From: Pseudodesulfovibrio sp.
GTDB lineage: Bacteria > Desulfobacterota > Desulfovibrionia > Desulfovibrionales > Desulfovibrionaceae
Length of the DNA stretch: 64,000 bases
NCBI RefSeq assembly: GCF_028692895.1
Contig: NZ_JAQUWN010000006.1
Span: 1 to 64,000, forward strand
Reading direction: 5' to 3'
Position 1 is the first letter of the stretch. Each line of letters opens with the position of its first letter. The notes under the pieces were generated by a model. That model was not told the DNA's origin, did not search any database, and saw only the letters and a list, made by a program, of their open reading frames with translations. A program made the position numbers and the translations under genes. Of the stretch, positions 27,554 to 34,633 are shown piece by piece.

Positions 27554-28630
27554 ATGCCCTTTTGCATCATCATGCTTATTCTGGCCGTCCTGTTCGTGTC
27601 CGTTCCGGCAACCGCTTGTTCCGACTTCGTGGTCAAGGCCAAGGACGGCACCGTGCTCGATGCCCGCTCCATGGACTTCGCCATTGAGGATCAGGCCGAG
27701 GTCGTCGTCTATCCCCGAGGAAAAGAGTGGGCCTCCGAGGCCCCCGGCAAGGCCAAGGGGTTGAGCTGGAAACAGCGCTACGGCTTTGTCGGTTTCTCGG
27801 CTCTTGGCCTGGAGGTCTCCTCCGACGGCATGAATGAAAAGGGGCTCTCGGCCAAGTTCCTGTGGCTGCCCTCCGTGGGTTTCCAGGCCGTGCCCAAGGG
27901 CCGGGAATCCAAGGCCCTGGCCGCCTCGCTGGTGCCCGACTGGATTCTCGGCAACTTCTCCACCGTGGCGGAGGTCAAGCGCGCCCTGCAAGACGTGCTG
28001 GTCTGGGGCGACTCCCTGCCCGGCCTGGGCGGAACCCTGACCATCCACGTGGCGGTGCACGACGCCAAGGGCGACAGCATGGTGGCCGAATGGGTCGACG
28101 GCAAGCTGAACGTCTACGACAACCCGCTGGGCATCATGACCAACGAGCCGCCGCTGCCCATGCAGCGGGCCAACCTGCGCAACTACGTGAACCTTTCCCC
28201 GTGGGTGCGGGAGGACCTCCAGCTCGACGGCCAGTCCGTGCACGGCACGGGCAACGGCTCGGGCATGCTCGGCCTGCCGGGCGACTGCACGCCGCCGTCG
28301 CGCTTCGTGCGGGTCGCGGTGCTGCGCCAGTTCGCCTACCAGCCGGAGACGGCGGACGAGGCCATTGTCCTGGCCCGCCGCCTGCTGGAGCAGGTCTACG
28401 TGCCGCGGGGCGTGAGCCGCGACAAGGCGCCCCAGGGCGAGATGGCCGACTACACGCAGTGGAGCAACATCTACGACCTGACCCGCCGCGTGCTGTATTT
28501 TGCGGACTACCAGGACCAGACCCTGCGGGTCATCGACCTCAACAAGCTCGACTTCACCCGGTCCGACTACGCCCCGGTTCCGGTCAGGGCCGCCACCGGC
28601 AACGCGTTCAAGGACGTGACGCCGCGCTAG
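27554..28630 (+). CDS. Linear amide C-N hydrolase (choloylglycine hydrolase / penicillin V acylase family), secreted
   Basis: Signal peptide ending ATA then C-SDFVVKAKDGTVLDARSMDF nucleophile Cys; SD aaggagac. Confidence 0.92.
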   Translation: MPFCIIMLILAVLFVSVPATACSDFVVKAKDGTVLDARSMDFAIEDQAEVVVYPRGKEWASEAPGKAKGLSWKQRYGFVGFSALGLEVSSDGMNEKGLSAKFLWLPSVGFQAVPKGRESKALAASLVPDWILGNFSTVAEVKRALQDVLVWGDSLPGLGGTLTIHVAVHDAKGDSMVAEWVDGKLNVYDNPLGIMTNEPPLPMQRANLRNYVNLSPWVREDLQLDGQSVHGTGNGSGMLGLPGDCTPPSRFVRVAVLRQFAYQPETADEAIVLARRLLEQVYVPRGVSRDKAPQGEMADYTQWSNIYDLTRRVLYFADYQDQTLRVIDLNKLDFTRSDYAPVPVRAATGNAFKDVTPR

Positions 28631-28656
28631 GCGTTGTTTACTACGGCGTAATTGGG

Positions 28657-28689
28657 GAGGCCCGGACCGGAATGGTCCGGGCCTCTTTT
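28657..28689 (+). terminator. Intrinsic terminator (gaggcccggacc-ggaat-ggtccgggcctc + tttt)
   Basis: 12-bp perfect stem, T tract. Confidence 0.85.
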
Positions 28690-29100
28690 GTCGTGAACGC
28701 AGGTGGTGCTTTCAAACTGAACACGCCAGGTTGCCAGGGATTCCCAAAATGCGCGTTGCCCTCACACTCAATCTTCACAACGGGAGGACGCCGCCACATG
28801 GGAAAGACGGCTTGACCGAGGAAAAAGGGAAATCCCAGAGCGGTTGGTCATGCGACATCCCGGCATAAGGGATACGGCAGGCGCCCTCGGCTATGGCTCC
28901 TCCGCCGTCTGCCGGAAAATCCATCGGAGTTCAAAAACTGATCGGCGGGCGATTGTTTGCAGCAGCCATGCCGCCCGGCGGAACGCCGGCATGTGGAGGG
29001 GGGGCGCTGAAAACGTGATGATATTACAGCTTGTTGTAGCGCGGACAAGTCGCGAAGGCATTGGCCGTCGGCCTGGTTGCCCCGGAGGCTTTCCCGAACG

Positions 29101-29565
29101 CTACATCTGCTCGGAGTCCAGCAGAATGGTGACGGGGCCCCAGTTGGTGAGGTCGAGGTGCATTTCCGCGCCGAAGGTGCCGGTGGCGACGTGCGCCGGG
29201 GCCCGGGATTTTGCGTCGGCGACGAAGCGGTTGAAGAGTTGGAGCGCGGTATCGGGCGGGCAGGCTGTGGAGAAGGAGGGGCGGCGGCCTTTTTTGCACT
29301 CGGCGTAGAGGGTGAACTGGGAGACGAGAAGGAGGTCGCCGCGCATGTCGAGGAGGGAGCGGTTGAAGCTGGACTGGTCGTCCGGGAAGATGCGCAGGTT
29401 GAGGAGTTTGTCAAGCATCTTCGGCCAGGCCGGGGAGTCGGGCAGGGCGGGGGTGTCGGTCTGGCCGAAACCGACGAGGGCGAGGATGCCGGTGTCGATT
29501 TGGCCAACGGTCCGGTCGTCCACGGCGACGCTGGCTCGGGTGACGCGCTGGAGGAGGATTCGCAT
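29101..29565 (-). CDS. dtd: D-aminoacyl-tRNA deacylase
   Basis: MRILLQRVTRASVAVDDRTVGQI, LLVSQFTLYAECKKGRRPSF, GxxGPVTI region (NWGPVTILLDS). Confidence 0.96.
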   Translation of the reverse strand: MRILLQRVTRASVAVDDRTVGQIDTGILALVGFGQTDTPALPDSPAWPKMLDKLLNLRIFPDDQSSFNRSLLDMRGDLLLVSQFTLYAECKKGRRPSFSTACPPDTALQLFNRFVADAKSRAPAHVATGTFGAEMHLDLTNWGPVTILLDSEQM

Positions 29566-29573
29566 GGGTGCGG

Positions 29574-29813
29574 TCAGGCCCCGGAGGTGGTGGAGGTTGC
29601 CGGCCGGGTGTCGGGCGCGGCGGGCGGGGCGTCGTGCCGACAGCCCCGGCCCAGGGCGGCGATGAGGAAGAAGGCGACGAAGACGATGAAGGCGACGCCG
29701 CTGAGGACGCGCCGGGGGTTGGAGCGCGCGTCCTTGGGGATGAGCATGCCGGTCATGATCTTGCCGTAGGACGGCTCGTTGGGGTCGCGCGGGACCTGTC
29801 TGCGCCGGGCCAT
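29574..29813 (-). CDS. Small single-TM hypothetical protein (79 aa)
   Basis: ATG overlaps queD stop; TM segment. Confidence 0.7.
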   Translation of the reverse strand: MARRRQVPRDPNEPSYGKIMTGMLIPKDARSNPRRVLSGVAFIVFVAFFLIAALGRGCRHDAPPAAPDTRPATSTTSGA

Positions 29814-30193
29814 CAGTCTTCCCAGTAGGTGGCCTTGGAGGAGGACTTTTCGGAGACCGAGACCTCGACGAGGCGGACGTTTCCCGGGAGTCTGCCCTTG
29901 AGCTGGCGGTAGATGTACATGGCCAGGTTTTCGGAGGACGGGTTGATCTCGGCGAAGCAGTCCACCTCGTTGAGGTGGTGGTGGTCGAGCTTGTCGAGGA
30001 CCTCGCCGGTGAGGCGCTTGAGCACCTTGAAGTCCATGAGATACTGGACTTTTTCTTCAAGTTCCGAGCCTTCGACCACGACCTCGACGCCGAAGTTGTG
30101 GCCGTGCATCTGCTCGCATTTGCCGCCGTAGTTGCGCAGTTGGTGCGAGGCGGAGAAATCCTGGGTGACGGTCAGCCGCCATTTGCCGGACAT
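29813..30193 (-). CDS. queD: 6-carboxytetrahydropterin synthase
   Basis: DFSASHQLRNYGGKCEQMHGHNFGVEV, LDHHHLNE. Confidence 0.95.
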   Translation of the reverse strand: MSGKWRLTVTQDFSASHQLRNYGGKCEQMHGHNFGVEVVVEGSELEEKVQYLMDFKVLKRLTGEVLDKLDHHHLNEVDCFAEINPSSENLAMYIYRQLKGRLPGNVRLVEVSVSEKSSSKATYWED

Positions 30194-30195
30194 GG

Positions 30196-30552
30196 TTATC
30201 GCTCCTTGTATTCGTGCGGGCGCAGGGGTTCGTCCTGGAAGGCCTCTTTGGGGTACTTCCCGTCGTTCTTGTCGCATTTTGCGTGGGCGGCCGCAACCAG
30301 GTCGATGCCCAGTTCGTCGGCCAGGCGGACGAGGTAGATGAGCACGTCGGCCATTTCCTCGCCCATGGCCTGGCGGTGCGCGGCGTCCGGGGAGCGGCTT
30401 TCGTCGGGCGTGAGCCACATGAAGAGCTCGTTGAGCTCGCCCACCTCGGCGGTGAGGGCCATGACCAGGTTCTTGGGGGTCTGGTGTTTCTGCCAGTGCC
30501 GTTCCTCGACGAAGCGGCGGTGGCGGTCGTTCAGGTCGTTGAGGGAATCCAT
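30196..30552 (-). CDS. MazG-like nucleotide pyrophosphohydrolase
   Basis: AEVGELNELFMW...EEMADVLIYLVRLADELGID. Confidence 0.93.
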   Translation of the reverse strand: MDSLNDLNDRHRRFVEERHWQKHQTPKNLVMALTAEVGELNELFMWLTPDESRSPDAAHRQAMGEEMADVLIYLVRLADELGIDLVAAAHAKCDKNDGKYPKEAFQDEPLRPHEYKER

Positions 30553-30554
30553 GG

Positions 30555-30674
30555 CTATCCTCGGGATGCGGGTTGCGGGACGGCGGCCGGCCGGGCGTAT
30601 TCCTCCTCGTCTCCGGCCACGAGACGGCCGCGGGCCTTGCGCACGCCGGTGCCGGTGCTGACGTATCCTTGCAT
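30555..30674 (-). CDS. Candidate small protein (39 aa): MQGYVSTGTGVRKARGRLVAGDEEEYARPAAVPQPASRG
   Basis: Stop ends 2 bp before mazG ATG; below track length cut-off; weak SD. Confidence 0.4.
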   Translation of the reverse strand: MQGYVSTGTGVRKARGRLVAGDEEEYARPAAVPQPASRG

Positions 30675-30820
30675 GGCGTGAAGCGGGCGGGGCCGCCCGG
30701 GACCGGAACCCTACAGCGGGCCGGGGCGGAATGCAAATGGCGGGAAGGGGCCGGGTCGTCTAGTCCGGACCGGAGCTGTCCTCGTTGTCCCCCCGCCGCG
30801 TCAAAGCCTCCGGGAGCTGC

Positions 30821-31609
30821 CTACGCGCCGCCGGGGCCGCCGAGAATGCCGAGGATGCGGTCGGCCAGTTGGTCGAGCTGATCGGACTCGGGCAGGCCGA
30901 GGACCGAGGCGTCGGTCATCTGGCGCTCCATGAGTCCCGGCAGGGGCGGTATGGAGACGGCTCGGCCGGGCAGCCCTGCCAGGGCCGGTGGCTGGCCGCC
31001 CGCGTGCCGGTTCAGGACCAGGAGCTGGTTGTCGAGCCCGAGGTCGCGGGCCATGCGGCCGATCTCGGCCCCGGTCTGGAGGCTGCGCATACTCGGCTCG
31101 GAGACCACGACGAGGCCGTCCACGTGGGCCACTGTGCCCCGGCCCAGGTGCTCGACTCCGGCCTCCAGGTCCACCAGGACCCAGGCGTCGCGGTCCATGA
31201 CCACATGGGCGAGCAGGGCCTTGAGCAGCGCGTTGGCGTCGCAGGCGCAGCCGCCGCCCGCGTTGGTCACCGCGCCCATGACCAGCAGCCGCTTGCGGCC
31301 GGGGGCGACGCCGGGATCGGGCCGCCCGGCCAGGGGCGCGTCCACGGCCAGGGATTCCGGCAGGTCGTCCACCTCCGGATTCAGGTTCAGGAACCCGCCC
31401 TCGTGGATGCGCTCGCGGATCAGGTCGCCGCGCCGGATGAGCGGCTCGGGCAGATCCGCCGGGTCGAGGCCCGAGGCCTGGCCCAGGGAGAGCGCGGTGT
31501 CCGCGTCCACCATCCAGACGTCCCGCCCCTGCCGGGCCAGCCGGTCGGCCAGCCAGGAGGTCAGCGAAGTCTTGCCCACCCCGCCCTTGCCCGCCAGTGC
31601 GATCTTCAT
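30821..31609 (-). CDS. cooC: CO dehydrogenase accessory ATPase (CooC-type, MinD family)
   Basis: KGGVGKTSLTSWLA, GCACDANALLKALL; next to cooS. Confidence 0.93.
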   Translation of the reverse strand: MKIALAGKGGVGKTSLTSWLADRLARQGRDVWMVDADTALSLGQASGLDPADLPEPLIRRGDLIRERIHEGGFLNLNPEVDDLPESLAVDAPLAGRPDPGVAPGRKRLLVMGAVTNAGGGCACDANALLKALLAHVVMDRDAWVLVDLEAGVEHLGRGTVAHVDGLVVVSEPSMRSLQTGAEIGRMARDLGLDNQLLVLNRHAGGQPPALAGLPGRAVSIPPLPGLMERQMTDASVLGLPESDQLDQLADRILGILGGPGGA

Positions 31610-31678
31610 GTCTCCACCTCCGGTGGTTGGGAATTCCGGAGGGAGGCCCCTTGCGGGGCCTCCCCGGCTTCGGGTCGG

Positions 31679-33556
31679 CTATTCGCAGAGGCCGAGGGCC
31701 TTGCGCTTCGCCTTGATGCGCGCGTCGAACATCTCTGCCGTCTTCACCGGATCGGGTTCGATGAAGAACGTCGCGCCGACCAGGTCCTCCAGGCCGGAGA
31801 CGGCGAGGTTGGTCACCGTCTCGGACCCGAGGATGTTCGGCGGATGGCCGAGGTGTGTGTAGATGCCCGACGCCACGGCATAAAGACCGATGGCCGCCGC
31901 CTTTTCCGAGTACCATTCGGGCGAGGACGCCCCCACGGGCAGGTCGGAGATGTCCACGTTCAGCTCGTTGGCCAGGGCGGCGCAGAGCTGGAGGATGCGG
32001 GCGTTGTCCACGCAGGAGCCGTAGTGGAGAACGGGCGGGATGCCCAGCGCGCCGCAGACCTTTTTGAGGCCCGGTCCGGCGTGCTCGATGGCTTCGGGCA
32101 CCAGCAGGCCCGCCTTGCCCGCCGCCGTGGTCACGCAGCCGGTGACCAGGACGAGGATGTCGCGCTTGATGAGCTCCCTGGTCAGGCCAACGTTCAGGGA
32201 GTCCTGTTTGATCTTGGGGTTGTTGCAGCCCACGATGCCCACCGCGCCCCGGACGTCGCCCGCGGCGATGGCCTGGACCAGCGGGGTCAGGGAACCGCCC
32301 AGGGCCTCGATGACCGCCTCGTTGGAGAAGCCGGTCATGATCTCCACGGGTTCGCCGGGAATCTCCACCCGGCCGGGGTCGCGCTCGGCAAAGGCCTCCA
32401 CTGCCAGGGACACGATCTCGCGGGCCTGTTGCATGGCCGTTTTCGGATGGAAGCTGAAGTGGATGGCCCCGGTGAAGCGCGCCTTGTCGGCGGTGTCGAT
32501 GAACCGGGTGTGGTAGCAGCCCGCGATCTGGACCAGGCTGGGCATGATGCACTGGTAGTCCACCACCACGGCCTCCACCGCGCCGGTGAGGATGGCCAGC
32601 TCGGTCATCAGGTGGTTGCCCGCCATGGGGATGCCCTGGCGCATCAGCAGCTCGTTGCCCGTGCAGCACAGGCCGGCCACGTTGATGCCGGCGGCCCCCA
32701 GCTCCCTGGCGCGGGCCGTCAGGTCCGGCTCGCGCGCGGCGGCCAGGATCATCTCCGAGACCACGGGGTTGTGGCCGTGGACCAGGATGTTGACCTTCTC
32801 CTTCTTGATGACGGCGAGGTTGGCCGTGGACCGCTTGGGCGTGGGCGTGCCGAAGATGACGTCGGAGAGCTCGGTGCCGATCATGGAGCCGCCCCAGCCG
32901 TCGGCCAGCGCGGTCCGGGCCGCGTGCAGCATGGTGTTGGGCGCGTCGTTGTCGCAGCCCATGTGGGTGCGGTGCATCATCTCGGCGATCTCGCGGTCCA
33001 CGCCGCGCGGGGTCAGGCCGAGCCTCTCCCACTTTTCGCGCCGCACCTTGGGCACGCGGGCGAGAAAGGACACCGCCTTCTTGCGCGACCCGAAGTCCCC
33101 GAAGCAGCATTCCATCAGGTCTTCGGCCACCGCCATGGTCTCGCGCCCCTCGGTTTCGATGCCGACCTCGGCGGCCAGGCGGCGCAGCTTGGCCTCGTCG
33201 GTGATGCGGTAGTCGGAGGTCTCGCCCTCCACGATGGCCTCCAGGACCTCGATGAGGTCGCGGCCGTGGTCGGAATGTCCGGCCGCGCCGCCCGTCACGA
33301 AGCGGCCGAAGTTGCGGGCCACCACCACGTCGGCGTCCGCGCCGCAGACGCCGCGCGGGTTCTTCTCGCTGATGCGGCACGGGCCCATGGTGCAGTTGCG
33401 GCAGGTGGTGCCCAGTTCGCAGAATTTGCAGTGGGGCGTCTGTTTCGCGAGCCGTTCGTGCACGGTCTCGACGCCCTCGGCCCTGCCCTTGCGGATCATC
33501 GCCTTGGCGTCGTCCCAGATGGTCAGCTCGTCAATGGGTTTCGGTTCCTTCGCCAT
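31679..33556 (-). CDS. cooS: Anaerobic carbon-monoxide dehydrogenase catalytic subunit
   Basis: HCKFCELGTTCRNCTMGPCRI, VLHYGSCVDNARI, GCVTTAAGK. Confidence 0.97.
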   Translation of the reverse strand: MAKEPKPIDELTIWDDAKAMIRKGRAEGVETVHERLAKQTPHCKFCELGTTCRNCTMGPCRISEKNPRGVCGADADVVVARNFGRFVTGGAAGHSDHGRDLIEVLEAIVEGETSDYRITDEAKLRRLAAEVGIETEGRETMAVAEDLMECCFGDFGSRKKAVSFLARVPKVRREKWERLGLTPRGVDREIAEMMHRTHMGCDNDAPNTMLHAARTALADGWGGSMIGTELSDVIFGTPTPKRSTANLAVIKKEKVNILVHGHNPVVSEMILAAAREPDLTARARELGAAGINVAGLCCTGNELLMRQGIPMAGNHLMTELAILTGAVEAVVVDYQCIMPSLVQIAGCYHTRFIDTADKARFTGAIHFSFHPKTAMQQAREIVSLAVEAFAERDPGRVEIPGEPVEIMTGFSNEAVIEALGGSLTPLVQAIAAGDVRGAVGIVGCNNPKIKQDSLNVGLTRELIKRDILVLVTGCVTTAAGKAGLLVPEAIEHAGPGLKKVCGALGIPPVLHYGSCVDNARILQLCAALANELNVDISDLPVGASSPEWYSEKAAAIGLYAVASGIYTHLGHPPNILGSETVTNLAVSGLEDLVGATFFIEPDPVKTAEMFDARIKAKRKALGLCE

Positions 33557-33613
33557 AGTGCCTCCAAAGGATGGTTGTCCCGGGGATTGGACCGCGCCAG
33601 CCCGGTGGGTGAA

Positions 33614-33631
33614 GAGAAAGGCTCTCTTCCC
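33614..33631 (-). promoter_or_regulatory. Conserved leader element near predicted +1 of cooS (minus strand GGGAAGAGAGCCTTTCTC)
   Basis: 16/18 identical to element 34529..34546 at matched position. Confidence 0.6.
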
Positions 33632-33662
33632 GCCAGATGTACGCGGACGAGGAGGCTGCGTA

Positions 33663-33678
33663 TGTCAGATGGCCGACA
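33663..33678 (-). promoter_or_regulatory. CooA-type operator TGTCA-GATGGC-CGACA upstream of cooS
   Basis: Matches CooA consensus TGTCA-N6-CGACA. Confidence 0.8.
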
Positions 33679-33713
33679 ACCGGGGTATGAAATGCGGAAA
33701 AGTCCGGGGCGGA

Positions 33714-34370
33714 TCAGGAATCCGCCAGGGCCGCCTTCTCCAGCGCGGCCATGTCCGGGATGAGGTAGACCCTGCGCGCCTGTTTCAGGACCAGCCCCGC
33801 GCGGGCCATGTCGCCGAGCAGGGTGGATACGGTCTGGCGCGTGGCCCCCATGAGCTGGGCCAGTTGCTCTATGGTCAGGTCCAGGGTGACGAGCACGCCG
33901 TCCTCGCGCTTGACGCCGGAATGCCGCGCCTCGGCGAGCAGAAACTCCATGAGCCGGGTGTAGATGTCCTTGAAGGCCAGGCCGCCGATGATGAGGAAGG
34001 AGTTCTTGAGGATATGGCCGAGGACCCGGACCATGGTCCGGGTGAAGTCGGGCATGGTGTCCATGATCCGCTTGACCGAGCGGACGTTGGTCAGGAGCAG
34101 TTCGGCGTCGTCCAGGGCCTGGACGTAGCAGTCGGAGTGGGTGGAATAGACGTCGCCGGGGTTGAGGATGCCCAGGGTGAATTCCTTGTCCTCGTACGCC
34201 AGGTAGATGCGCACGCGCCCGCGCGACACGATGAAGACGAGGTTTTCCTCGGTGTCGGGCGTGAAGATGATGCTCCCGCCGGGGAACGTGCGAGCCCCGA
34301 TCAGGCCGCGCAGCTCGTGCATGTCCTCCCGCGCGAGTTCGTCCAGCAGATTGACCCCGGAAAATTTCAT
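33714..34370 (-). CDS. cooA: CooA-like CRP/FNR family CO-sensing regulator
   Basis: DENLVF-like sensor region, GDVYSTHSDCYVQA aligned with CooA GDMFCMHSGCLVEA, HTH TIEQLAQLMGATRQTVSTLL; SD gggggagc. Confidence 0.88.
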   Translation of the reverse strand: MKFSGVNLLDELAREDMHELRGLIGARTFPGGSIIFTPDTEENLVFIVSRGRVRIYLAYEDKEFTLGILNPGDVYSTHSDCYVQALDDAELLLTNVRSVKRIMDTMPDFTRTMVRVLGHILKNSFLIIGGLAFKDIYTRLMEFLLAEARHSGVKREDGVLVTLDLTIEQLAQLMGATRQTVSTLLGDMARAGLVLKQARRVYLIPDMAALEKAALADS

Positions 34371-34528
34371 GCTCCCCCCGATGGTTGGCCGTATGGCAAC
34401 GCGCATAGCACACGCGGCCGGAATGGTCTAACCCGCCCGGCGTTCCCGGGACGGGCGCCGCGCGATCGCACCCCATGCAACGAGGACCCGGCGCGGGCCG
34501 GGGGGACGGGGCCGGTCCCCCGGGCCGG

Positions 34529-34546
34529 GAGAAAGGGTCTCGTCCC
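34529..34546 (-). promoter_or_regulatory. Conserved leader element near predicted +1 of cooA (minus strand GGGACGAGACCCTTTCTC)
   Basis: 16/18 identical to the cooS element. Confidence 0.6.
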
Positions 34547-34576
34547 TCCTCCGTATCGGCGTTTGCGGGCGGTGTA

Positions 34577-34592
34577 TGTCAGCCAGCCGACA
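34577..34592 (-). promoter_or_regulatory. CooA-type operator TGTCA-GCCAGC-CGACA upstream of cooA
   Basis: Matches CooA consensus. Confidence 0.78.
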
Positions 34593-34633
34593 AAAAACGA
34601 GGGATCGGGGAAAAAACGGGGAGGGGGAGCCGT

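Noticed and set aside
28844-29308. 154-aa plus ORF
   Set aside because: Second half is antisense to dtd; first half has no recognisable motif or SD.
30785-33763. 992-aa plus ORF over cooC/cooS
   Set aside because: Antisense to unmistakable cooC and cooS.
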